Below, piece after piece: positions 45,278 through 54,751 of a stretch of DNA of 64,000 bases. The notes beneath the pieces were generated by a model. That model did no database searches and was not told the DNA's origin. It saw only the letters and a program-made list of their open reading frames with translations. Position 1 is the stretch's first letter, and each line of letters opens with the position of its first letter. The position numbers and the translations under genes are program-made. The stretch spans positions 62,001 to 126,000 of the forward strand of contig NW_024882993.1 of assembly GCF_019059575.1 (NCBI RefSeq). Direction: 5' to 3'. The DNA comes from Amphibalanus amphitrite (taxonomy: Eukaryota; Arthropoda; Thecostraca; Balanomorpha; Balanidae).

Positions 45278-45569
45278 CGAAACACGCTGTGGTTTGTGTG
45301 TATCCATGTGCTCCAAACACCATTCAATGCTGAGCGCCAGCCACCTGTAGCCGCGAAGACTGAGGTCGAGAAGCTGGCAAAAGAGTGAAGCTGAGCTGAC
45401 GTGGAGTCGATCCCTCCCCCGACGCAGTTTGGCGTGTGTCATAATTGAAATACAGCGCAATGCGACCGTTTCTACAAACATATATTTCTTGGTAAGGGCT
45501 GGGGCGAATAGTGCAAGACTAGACGTTGGTCGGGCATGCTATAATACAGATATGTATGCTGGTTTTGGG

Positions 45570-45742
45570 CAATGATTCGTTATATATTGGCCAATCCCAA
45601 TATATAGACTAGCTGCCTGGTAGTGGCTGTTGTATGTATCAGCATCATGCATGCATACCTATTGCATAATGCTGATGCGGCAGCTGTTATCATGGGCGGC
45701 GAGCCTATATATTGGCTTGAGCCAATATGAAACGAATCAGAT
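45570..45742. mobile_element. small foldback element
   Basis: GATTCGTTATATATTGGCC at 45571 is mirrored by GCCAATATGAAACGAATC ending at about 45741. CCAATATATAG / CTATATATTGG and the CAGC(T/C)GCC core extend the pairing. No target duplication was seen. Confidence 0.75.
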
Positions 45743-45769
45743 CAGCCGTTTCAGGCGGCGCCTGAGTAA

Positions 45770-46195
45770 CACCCGAGTATCGTATGAGTTATCGATGTGA
45801 GTACGTCCTGAGTACAGCCCTAGTTTCCACTGAATAACCGATGAGTTCCACCTGAGTTATGGCCGTACTACCACCTGAGTTATACATTAGTACCAGCTGA
45901 GTTACATATGAGTTACTTCCTAGTTTTTCATGAGTAATGACTTACTATTACCTGAGTTTGGTCTGAGTTGTCTGAGTAGGACATGAGTTACGCATGAGTA
46001 CTTAATGAGTTTTATCTGAGTTTTACCATCGGACAAAATGGCAACTCACTTTGTTACTCACATGCTACTCACTTGCAATGAGTTTTGCCCGAGTTTTACC
46101 TGCGTTCCGCCCTGAGTTTTACCTGAGTACGCGGATTTAGAGTGAGTTTTACCATTGGACAAAATGGCAACTCAGTCATTACTCAGAAAAGTGAG
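45770..46195. repeat. TGAGTT subterminal repeats
   Basis: About 30 irregularly spaced TGAGT(T/A) pentamers with linkers such as CCTGAGTTAT and TTTACC. ATGGCAACTCA-type text occurs twice. They form the right subterminal region of the TA-flanked element and face a similar set at the left end. Confidence 0.85.
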
Positions 46196-46403
46196 TAAAA
46201 TTTTTTTTCAGTGTATTTCTCAGACACCAGCTAGGGCTCTCGGGGACCGCTTTTGAGCCTCAAAAAAAGCATGTGCGGGCCCTTGGGGCGCATCCGGTGT
46301 CCTCAGGAGTTGGGTGCCTGTGTGCGACTTCAAGAGCCTGACGGATCTCTCAGGAGCCGGAGTGGGTAATTGGAGACCCCGGCCCCGGGAGAAGACTCGG
46401 CAC

Positions 46404-46725
46404 TTAAAACTTCGACGGGCCAAAGGGCCCGTCAGGACCCCAAAAAAATGTTTTACAGTTATTTAATATGTCTTTGTTTCCGGTTATAATCTTACCCTCC
46501 GTGTCCTCCAACACGTGAATGTCCTTGTCAGCACTTTTTTTTGGTTTGCAATGCATGTTTAAAAAGTATCTAGTTAGTTTTTCACCGTGTTCTAGCCAGT
46601 TCGCTCGAGACCAGAGCATCGCTTTTTCGGCGACACGTAGCTTGAATGTATCCAGCTCATCCTTCTTTCGTTTATATTCGTCCTGCAGATCTATGGATGG
46701 TGGCAACCAATATTCTTACAGATAA
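46404..46725 (-). pseudogene. L1/Tx1-type LINE ORF2 fragment, pre-RT region
   Basis: Minus-strand translation gives LQDEYKRKKDELDTFKLRV, AMLWSRANWLEHGEKLTRYF, NMHCKPKK, HVLEDTEGKIITGNKDIL, NNCKTFF. This is the conserved block between endonuclease and reverse transcriptase of L1/Tx1-like LINEs. It continues the frame that ends at 49799. The reverse transcriptase itself is absent: the LINE is cut at about 46445 by GC-rich sequence. Confidence 0.82.
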
Positions 46726-47593
46726 GGCTGGGACGCCAGTCACGTGATCCTTTTTCTGCTTTTCCCAACCCTACTCACGATTTCCATAAGCCTTGATTAA
46801 TTCATTGCACAGAGGCGTTTGTAGTTATTTTATATACGAAAACTAATTCAATGATATTTGAAATTAACAAACAGATTTTACTCGCCATCTCAAACGAAAG
46901 TTGAATTTATTCGCGTTTCATTAATTTAATCAGCTGGCAACCATCACCCGTAGTCCTCGATGTAGTCGAACTTGGCGCACTCAGATAGTGTTCGAAATTT
47001 GTGACACTTACTTGTTGCTATGGCGACCGAGCAGTACCTACAATATTCATTTGTCAATAAGTGCTTGCGGAGCTGCCGCTCACACTTTTGAACACAGTCT
47101 TTATGCGTCAGTTTATTTTACGCGTCATATCTGAAACTCGTTTCGTGAGGCTCCAAAACCATTTAATTCATGTCCTTCAAAAGAAGTGTTTTGTAACATT
47201 TTCGATATGTTTTTTGGGCTTAATTGGTAGCTACATTCCTCCTATCTTGCGAGAGGATAGTCATCACTCGGGGACCAGTCGTTGAAAGCAAGAAACATCG
47301 ACGAGGAGAAGGTCTTGTAAAAAGTCGCAGCGATTGCATTGAGCATTGAATGACGAAAATATGTTTACCCCCACCGCCTCAGGCGATCACGTGCCGTCAC
47401 CCACCTGGTGGCAACAATGCTATAGTTCGTTTTTTTTCTCAGAAGGACGCTGGTTCCAAGTATGTTTTTCGAACAAGCACGTGTTTTAGCGAGCAAAACG
47501 AGAAAAAAACTGAACCTGAGAAAATCGAACGTCGACTAATTTTAACATGTGATTTCTTCCCGATAATTTACATATGTGCGTTTTGGAACCATA
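46726..47593. other. no gene recognised
   Basis: AT-rich sequence inserted between the two LINE fragments, together with the mariner. Only short frames. No terminal repeats or target duplication could be assigned. Confidence 0.5.
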
Positions 47594-48626
47594 CAGGGTG
47601 TCCCGAAATTGATGCGCGGTTGTTCTATCCTCAATAACTTATAAAGTGCTCGAATTTATTTCACGGCTTATATGTTATCATAGTCCCCATTCAGTTGCAT
47701 ACACGGCCTATTGCACTCTAGCGTGTCACGTTTCAGGTTGTCAAGAGTCTCTCCTTTGAAACAGCGCCATGCCGTTTATATCTTCTGAAACAGCCTCTTC
47801 TCTGAGCTAGCCCGTGGAAGCTTGCTGGGCTCTTTTCTGACGATCGTCCAGATAATTTGGATCGGGGACAGGTCCAGACTGTTGCCAGACCATGTCCCCT
47901 TCTCCCAGAGGCCTGGGAGCCTCGCTCGGCACCAGTCCTGGGTCTTCCTGGCGTGATAAGCTGGAGCCCTTTCTTGCTGGAAAATGGCCCTGGGCATGTC
48001 GGACAAAAGTGTGAGTCTGGTTTTTGAACCATTTACCTTTTCCCTCAGCATCTTTGTGGCATCAGTCTTCTCCAGCACCTCGTTGACATAATAATAAGCA
48101 GTCACGGTCTGTCCCCGAGGCACCTCGTAAAGCTCAGAGGCCAGAGCGCCTCTGTAGCTCATCATGCTCCAAATGAGATTCTTCAGCAGACGTTTCACGG
48201 TCTCGACAGCGGACTCCTCAGAGCTGCCGTTGGCCCACATTTCGATCGTTCTGGCAGTAAGGGGCTTAGAGACCACAAAGGGCACCTTGTCACTGAAAAG
48301 GACGCATCTCCAGTCCTGAATGGTCCAGTTTTTGTGGGTCTTGGCGAAATCCAGCTGCCTGCACTTCTAGACCACGGTAGGCCAAGTCTGCATCCTGAAG
48401 CTGAGCAGCTTCAGCTTCAAGATAGTCTTCAAATACTGGTGGAGGGTCGATTTGGATGCTGGGACATGCATCTCATTCAGTTTTCTTGTCAGCGATGTTG
48501 AATGGTGCTTTTTAAAGGTCGACTTTGCAATCACGATTTTCGCCACTCTGCTCAAGGCAGTCTTCCGCCCTCGAACTGTGCTGTTCTTGAGTGTCTCTCC
48601 TGATCGTTCCTGACCTGAGTGATCTC

Positions 48627-48985
48627 TCCCGATGTCCCCTCCGTGGCCGAGTGGATTAAAGCGCCGGAATTCGACGCTTAACCGGTAGTGAGAGCCCGGT
48701 TCAAGCCCCGGTGCGGGCGGCCACATTTAGCTCCTACCTGTAATGGCGTGCGTGTCTGTGGCAGGGGCCGCACAGTAGCCAGGTAACGTGAGTGAGCGGA
48801 GAGGGCCGTGTCCAGTCGTGAGGGCACGTTAAACGTTCGGACAAAATTCTGCCATACAGCTGGAATTGCGCGATCGGGTGGTGGGGTCAGGGTCAGCACA
48901 ACAAGCTATGCTTAGTGCGGGCTCTGATTCCTCAAATCCACCCATTCAACCATTCGGACTAAAGTTATTAAAAAATAAAAAAATC
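48627..48985 (+). mobile_element. tRNA-derived SINE inside the mariner
   Basis: Mariner transposase reading is lost at about 48985 and regained at about 48620. The insert opens with a tRNA-like head, has a body of about 240 bp (GGCAGGGGCCGCACAGTAG, CACGTTAAACGTTCGGAC) and ends in an A-rich tail (TTATTAAAAAATAAAAAAAT), as expected for a plus-strand SINE. No clear target duplication. Confidence 0.7.
48636..48721 (+). repeat. class II tRNA-like SINE head
   Basis: Box A TGGCCGAGTGG (48644-48654) and box B GGTTCAAGCCC (48698-48708) are well preserved. The long variable-arm text ACCGGTAGTGAGAG is shared with 22728-22741. The T stem has one mismatch and no good acceptor pairing is found, so it is not annotated as a functional Leu/Ser-type tRNA. 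Confidence 0.65.
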
Positions 48986-49332
48986 GTTTGCAGTCCATCC
49001 AAAGTTTAATTGTCGCAGAGTTGACGTCCAATTCTCTGGCATCCGGAACCTGGGTCACACCGTCCTTGATCATCCCCACCGCGCGGTAGCGGATCGGTAG
49101 TTTGTGCCTTTTCACTTTTGGTAATATGCGGTTTCTCCACGTTGCCTGTCTGGACAAGAGTGGCCTCCCGCGCCCACCACCGGCCGCGGTCGGGTTAGCC
49201 GCTTGGTTCACGTGATCGTGTGACCAGCAAGATGTCCGTGGTGCCATAGCCGGTAAAATTGCAGTTGTTCAGCACTCGGGAGGGACAACATAACATGCGG
49301 CACCAACCGCGCATCAATTTCGGGACACCCTG

Positions 49333-49798
49333 TATATGAAAACAGTGGTGACGTCATACTGTCGAACATGTATTGCAATGTAACTTATAACTATCATGTA
49401 CGGAACTGCTTACTCGATTATAAGCTCGGCAACAGTGAAAAACTAAGTGTCACCCAAATTCGTTGACACTTGTCCCAATGTCCCATTGCACGGACATTTG
49501 GGTGCCTGCTGCCACCAGTGACGTCATCATAATGTGTTCATTTTTAAGAAGTTTCACCCAAATTCGTTGACACTTGTCCCAATGCACGGACATTTGGGTG
49601 CCTGCTGCCACCAGTGACGTCATCATAATATGTTCATTTTTCAGAAATAATTTCCAGCTACTTACCGTGCACAATTTGAAATCGGTTATTTTTTTCGGTA
49701 AGAAACTCTTCAGTCTTCGCCAGACACTGAAGCTGCCAAAACTCACGTGAGAGCTTCGATATTGAACTTTGGGCCAGCGTCCTTTAAAAAAAAAAGAA
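49333..49798. repeat. tandem duplication of ~104 bp
   Basis: CACCCAAATTCGTTGACACT, GTCCCAATG, CACGGACATTTGGGTGCCTG and AGTGACGTCATCATAAT occur twice, at 49452-49550 and 49556-49650. The copies differ by a 10-bp CCAATGTCCC repeat. A minus-strand frame crosses both copies but has no recognised content. Confidence 0.85.
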
Positions 49799-50508
49799 CT
49801 ATAGTGAGTTTTCCAGTTCTTTTACATTGGCTTCTAACTCTTTTTCGCGTTTTCGCCTTTCTCGCGCCTTCCGCTTACTCGCCTTAATACATATTACTCT
49901 TGCATTTGACAGCAGCATTTCTATCAACAGGCCTAGTTCGCTAGCCCCATGGTATTGGCTCTGCCTTTGTTTTGCCCTAGGTATGTATTTCCTCTTTAAT
50001 TTCATTAACCACATCAGCGCACTCGAGTAAGCTGAGGTTCAATCTCCATACACCTGGTCCCCGCTTGTCCCCAAATACGTTTACTGAGAACGTTATGATA
50101 CTGCGATCGCTTCTTGGGCCGGGTTCAATGTCAATTTTTTCCACATGATGAGCATCTATAAACACGCTGCTTACAAGGAAGTAATATATTCTGGATTGTT
50201 GCAATGGATGACACTTCCTCCACGTATATCGACACAAATTTGGGTTCGCTTCGCGCCAGACATCTTTCAGATCAAATTCTCGCATTAGTTCACTCACAGC
50301 CTGAGCGGTGGTAGATGCCTGAGTGAATTTTTTTTACTGGAATCAGGCATTGATAAATTTGTATGATTAAATCTCCGCAAACAATAAGCGGGTGCGTTAT
50401 CTGTAGGGATCGTATGTGCTTGCCTAGTTCTTTATAAAAAGTTTACTTGGCAATGTCCTTACGTCGGCGCGTATACTCCGACAACTGCCATTGTTGCGTT
50501 ATTAATGT
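49799..50508 (-). pseudogene. L1/Tx1-type LINE endonuclease C-terminal half
   Basis: Minus-strand text: AVVGVYAPT near 50480, PLIVCGDL near 50390, then FDLKDVWREANPN, YTWRKCHPLQQSRIYYFLVS, GPRSDRSIITF, RGPGVWRLNLSLLE. These are endonuclease motifs: the GDFN-type turn, the S-R-I-D-Y position (D is Y here) and the SDHS position (H is R here). A frameshift near 49990 leads to a basic coiled-coil stretch (ASKRKARERRKREKELE). Mutated catalytic positions and shifts make it a pseudogene. Confidence 0.85.
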
Positions 50509-51695
50509 TTAACCCGCGCCCCGTTGGGCTCTGCCGAGCAACGCGCCCCGTTGGGGGGGGGGGCATTTTGCCCCCCCCCCTAAGATCTCGAGAACCACGC
50601 AACCTAGCGACAAGCGGCAAACAGTGTTGGATAGCCCTATCAGGGAACTACCTTGTGACCCAATTTTATTGACCTAGGTCAAACCGATGACGTCACAGGT
50701 CAGGTCAAAGGTCCAATTTTCACCGTTTACAGGCATTTCAAGAAATGCGTTGTAAAATCGAGTAAAATGCATTTCATTGAAAATCATTGATGGGGAAATG
50801 TTCTTCAAACACATATTTTGCTATTTGAGGTCACTGATACCAGGTCAGGTCACAGAGGTCAGGTCACGGGGGGTCACAATATGAAAGTGTCGTGTGATAC
50901 ATGTTTTATGGTCCATTTTACATGACGAATGCGATTATGTGGGTCAGGCAGCCTTTGGGGCCAGCTTAGGTCACGTTTTGGTCAAGGTCAGGTCAAGGTC
51001 AGGTCAAGGTCAGGTCAAATTAGGTCAAATTTCAAAGTTAATATTTTTGCATAAAATGGGTATCGAATTTGAATTTGCAGCTCGTCACGGGGAGTTCAAT
51101 GGTGGTCTATGTTTTGCCGTACGTGGTCTAGAATCGCTAAAAAATTAAGTTCAAAAATTTGACGTCATCATTTTTGAACAGTTTTTTTCGCTATAACTTG
51201 GCCAAAAAACGAGATATCGATCTAAAATTTGGTATGTATATAGAAGAGCACAGGGACTATCACATATTTTCCGGTTTTTTCGAAATTCGGAAAAAAATTT
51301 TGGATTTTTTAGTTTTTCTGAAAAAAAATCAATTTCTTGATTTTTTTATGGTCAAAAACCCAAAATTTTGAAAATCCGAGATAGCAGTTTTGTAGCCGTT
51401 TTTTGTCTACTAGACCATATAAAGAACTTTGAAATTGCTTGATAACTGTAGGTTTGGTGAGCGTTTCAAGATTGCATGTTTTTTGCTCATTTTTGCTCGA
51501 ACATGACCTCAGTTTGACCTCAGTAACTCCTGACCTAAGGTGACCTAAGGCTTGAAATTTGGTGTGAAGGTGTCAAATTGATGCCCGAGAAGGAACTGAA
51601 AATTTGGCGGCGCTGCGCGCCGCCGTTTTCTTGCTATTTAGGAAAAACCACAGGGGGGGCCAAAATGCCCCCCCCCCCAACGGGGCGAGGGTTAA
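50509..51695 (+). mobile_element. TTAA element family C, copy C2, inside the LINE
   Basis: TTAACCCGCGCCCCGTTGGG at 50509 and CCAACGGGGCGAGGGTTAA ending at 51695. The tag CCCCGTTGGG appears twice at the left end and once inverted at the right. Removing it and one TTAA rejoins LINE codons as ..SVQL-NINN..AVVGVYAPT, an uninterrupted endonuclease reading, so it inserted precisely at TTAA. Confidence 0.95.
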
Positions 51696-51867
51696 CTGAA
51701 CCGAAACTGTTCTGCGCTCCTGGGCCTCGTTTCATAAAGCTCTGCCGTAACTTACACCTTTCCGTAATTCACACCCTTTCAAACTACGGAGCGCAAATGA
51801 AGCCGTTTCACAAAGCCACAACTGGAATTGTTTACACCTCCGTAACTAAGCACATTTGCGTAGTTAC

Positions 51868-52082
51868 CGTAATTGTATTGACATTGTATTGACAATTGCT
51901 GACAACTCCACATCACTCATTGTGGCTATTCTGTGTCACAAGTCAAAAGATAAAACGATCAACGGGAAATATGGTTGAGGGGTAAAAACAGGCACACAGT
52001 CAAACAACACTCATACGTCAGAAAATGCTAACCCCGTCCACCCTCCCCACCCCTATTGCACACCACCGACTTGACTGCTCGC
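51868..52082 (-). pseudogene. 3' end of the L2-type LINE
   Basis: On the minus strand the reverse transcriptase frame resumes at the TTAA left by element G: FKRAVKSVVCNRGGEGGRG then stop near 52030. About 160 bp of 3' untranslated text follows, ending in GTCAATACAATGTCAATACA, a tandem decamer tail like those of L2/CR1-type LINEs. Confidence 0.75.
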
Positions 52083-53259
52083 TTAACACGCGCCCCGCTG
52101 GGGGGGGGGGCAGAATCTGCCCCCCCTCCCGTTTTTCGCCAATAACTTCTAAACGCGTTACGCCAGCGACGTCAAACTTTCAGTACCTTATCATACATCA
52201 ATTTGACACGTTCCCTGAAAATTTGAGCAAAATCCGTCGGAAAATTTTTGAGAAATTGACGTTTTAGTGACGTCATGTTCGCCATTTTCGCCTCAAAAAC
52301 GGCAAAATTTCAAACGCCGCTAACATCTTCATTTTTAAAGGAATCAAGACGTAACAAAAAAGGTTATACGTGATTCTACTTTGTCTATCAAATGGCTATC
52401 TCGGTTTTTTGAAAATTTTGGATTTTGGCCAAAATTTTTCCAAAAAACTGACTTTTTTGGGAAAATATTTATAAAATCCAAAATTTTGAGTTTATCGAAA
52501 AAACCGGAATATATGTCAAAGACGTGGTCTATGTGCACCTACATACCAATTTTTAGAAGAATCGGTTCAAAAATGTGGGAGTTATTCAAAATTTTATGAC
52601 GTCACGACACACAAAAATTTTGAAAAATGATTTTTTTGGAAGTTCTAGACCTCGTACGGAAACACAAATAGCACCATTCGATTCGCCGTGAAAAACTGCA
52701 TCGAATAGACACCTTTTTAGGCCTTAACAACCAACTTCAAAATTTGACCTCACTTGACCTGACCTTGACCTGACCTCGACCTGAAATTCATCCAGAGGTG
52801 GTCCATATCACTTATTGAGTGTGCCTATTGAATTCCATGAGTAAAATGACCCATAAAACATGTGTCGCACATGCCCTTTTCTATATTTTGTTTTTGGTGA
52901 CCTGACCTGACCTTGACCTTGACCTTTGAATGACATTGTGTGCAATGAATATTGTCTTGGTAGTCTAAGAACACGTTTTGGGCAATCAGTCTCAGTCCAT
53001 TCTTCGGCAACTACGGTGCAAGGCCGATACTGTAGAAACTTGTATTTTGTACCCTTGACCTGACCTTGACCTGACCTCTGACCTACTTAAGCAAAAAAAA
53101 TTGGGCTCTTAAGATCCGCCTTGTTGAGAGCTTTCGATTGCCGTTTTCCCCGTCTTTCTACGACCATCGGTTCGGAAGTTAGACAGGGGGGGGCAGAATC
53201 TGCCCCCCCCCCCCCAGCAGGGCGCGTATGGCTGAATAGCCCAGCGGGGCGCGGGTTAA
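52083..53259. mobile_element. TTAA element family G, inside the L2 LINE
   Basis: TTAACACGCGCCCCGCTGGG at 52083 and CCAGCGGGGCGCGGGTTAA ending at 53259. The tag CCC(C/T)GCTGGG is present once at the left end and twice at the right end around a CTATTCAGCCATA spacer. Both hairpins have the loop AGAATCT. The interior carries TGACCTTGACCTGACCT arrays. It inserted in the C-terminal codons of the LINE reverse transcriptase. Confidence 0.93.
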
Positions 53260-54558
53260 AGCGTGCCGGGTTCAGCTCCAATGTGCTCGCAGGCAGTTCG
53301 TTCAGGAGTGATGCGGCACGGTAGGTAAAAGACCGCTGGCCGGCGGCTGTACGCATGAGTGGAGGCCGCAGCCGCCGGTCCTGCCGGGTACCACGATCAC
53401 AGCGCTGACGTGAGTCCACAAATGTCACAAACTGGGATGAGATGTCCGTGGGCTCCCCGCACACAATCGCCTTCTGAGCCACAGTCATGGTGGACACGTC
53501 ACACATCAGTCGAGGGGAGATAAAACCAAGCTCCTCCCGCGCGCGAGACACATGGTCATGGTCATACTTCCGCAGGCCAGTGACGACTCTGGTGGCGAAG
53601 TTAACCACGCTCATCAGTCTAGCGTCATTCTTGGAAGTGCCACAGCCATAAATCGCAATACAGTACCTCACGCGCGAGAGGACCAGGCCGTCAACCACCG
53701 TGCGCATCACATGCCGCGGGAGGAGATGCCTCAGGTGGCGGAGACCGATCAGGAGGCCAACACACTGACGGACAACAGCACTGACGTGGTCGTCCCAAGT
53801 CAGGTGACGGTCGAAAAGCACGCCAAGGTTTTTAACGGACGGGCTCTCCTGAACGGTCTCCCCACCGACCCGTACGCTGACAGGGGATAGGCCGCGGGTG
53901 TTCTGACGAGTGCCAAGGAGTAGGATTTCGGTTTTGGATGCATTTAGCTTGAGTCCATGGGCATGGAACCATGATGACAGGGCTTGGAGAGTGGTTTCCA
54001 TGCGATGGATAAGGGAAGGAAGGTTGCGTTTGGAGTCGGATATCAGGATTTGGGTATCGTCAGCGTACTGGGTCACATGAGCGTCCGGCGCGTGAAGGCT
54101 GAGGTCGTTGGAGAGGATGGTGAACAGGAGAGGACCTAAGGATGAGCCTTGGAAGACTCCCATGGTGTTAGGAAGGGGAGATGAGACCACCCTGTCACCG
54201 GAGGAGGTAGCGATGGAGACGGATTGAGTATGGCCGGAGAGATAGGCGGAAAACCAGGTAGGATCAATGTTGTACTGCTGAAGTTTGGTAAGGAGCAGAG
54301 GATGGGGTATAACGTCAAAACACTTACTGAGGTCCAAAAGGCATAGGAGTGACAGCTGACTGCGGTCCATGTTGTGAAGGATGCGGTTAGTGACAGTGAG
54401 AAGGGCGGTCTCGGTGGAATGATTGGGACGGAAGCCGTGTTGGGAAGTGGAGAGGAGGTGATTGTCGGACATGTAGGCAAACAGCTGCCGCTGCACCACA
54501 CGCTCGACCAGGGGGCTGTCATCCCGAGCTTTCCTATGTGCCGGGCGCCCGACTCTTT
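53260..54558 (-). CDS. L2/CR1-type LINE reverse transcriptase, 5'-truncated
   Basis: About 430 codons open from a stop near 54560. Reverse transcriptase motifs in order: SQHGFRPNHSTETALL, LLDLSKCFDVIPHPLLL (first Asp), GVFQGSSLGPLLFTI, catalytic QYADDTQI, LKLNASKTEILLLG, VKNLGVLFDRHLTWDDH. The thumb and tail hold VDGLVLSRVRYCIAIYGC and QRSFTYRAASLLNELP, typical of L2/CR1-type proteins. It copies LINE RNA at the target nick. The annotated frame reads on into element G to 53087; the native tail is at 51868-52082. The 5' half (endonuclease) is missing. Confidence 0.9.
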
Positions 54559-54751
54559 AACATTAGCCGTGACGTCACGGGAGCGTACACTTCTCAGCTG
54601 GCCTTCGCCGCAAGTTTGGCCTTGCATATGATTTTGAGGGTCACGGTTGTAAACAAGTTCCTTTCCGGAAACGTTCCGGAAACGCTAGAAACGTTGTCAT
54701 GCTTTTATTTTCCGGAAAATGCTTCATTACTAATTCGCGCCTAAAATCACT
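54559..54751. other. no gene recognised
   Basis: Short unassigned spacer between the LINE and TTAA element B4. It contains a small TTTCCGGAAACGTTCCGGAAA-like palindrome near 54662. Confidence 0.5.

Larger units (their letters stand above)
40437..46213 (+). mobile_element. TA-flanked 5.8-kb DNA transposon with TGAGT-rich ends
   Basis: CACTGAAAAAATTTTTTACT starts at 40437 and AGTAAAATTTTTTTTCAGTG ends at 46213; each is preceded or followed by TA, a likely 2-bp target duplication. Subterminal regions (40455-40770 and 45770-46195) are packed with ACTCA/TGAGT pentamers, a common layout for transposase-binding repeats. The interior has a GC-rich promoter-like stretch (40690-40900), an ATG at 40908 and a phase-consistent three-exon gene model ending at 45277. 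Three TTAA elements, an (AT)n and a MITE lie inside. The superfamily was not recognised. Confidence 0.7.
47776..49247 (-). pseudogene. Tc1/mariner transposase, disrupted
   Basis: N-terminal HTH text is RYRAVGMIKDGVTQV and NSATIKLWMD (about 49000-49160). After the SINE come GRKTALSRVAKIVI and SLTRKLNEMHVPASKSTLHQ (about 48420-48600). After a stop and a frame change comes the DDE region at 47776-48285: YRGALASELYEVPRGQTV, IFQQERAPAYHARKTQDW, WSGNSLDLSPIQIIW. The family's second catalytic D (QQD) is E here and the final E (PIEN) is Q. It would have cut and joined element ends in the nucleus. Triad loss, stop, frameshift and SINE make it inactive. Confidence 0.9.
47594..49332 (-). mobile_element. 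Tc1/mariner element with TA target
   Basis: CAGGGTGTCCCGAAATTGAT starts at 47594 and ATCAATTTCGGGACACCCTG ends at 49332; the inverted repeat extends to GCGCGGTTG, about 29 bp, and TA lies outside each end. 1.74 kb including a SINE insertion. Encodes a decayed transposase on the minus strand. Confidence 0.93.

Noticed and set aside
45095-45481. 128-codon minus-strand frame as the gene of the TA element
   Set aside because: Not excluded, but it has no splice partner or motif, whereas the plus strand has good acceptor signals and phase agreement.
48636-48721. Functional tRNA-Leu or tRNA-Ser gene
   Set aside because: Box A and B are good, but no acceptor stem pairs, the T stem has a mismatch, and the segment is followed by a SINE body with an A-rich tail inside a transposase gene.
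54136-54627. 163-codon minus-strand frame
   Set aside because: A shadow frame of the L2-type reverse transcriptase.
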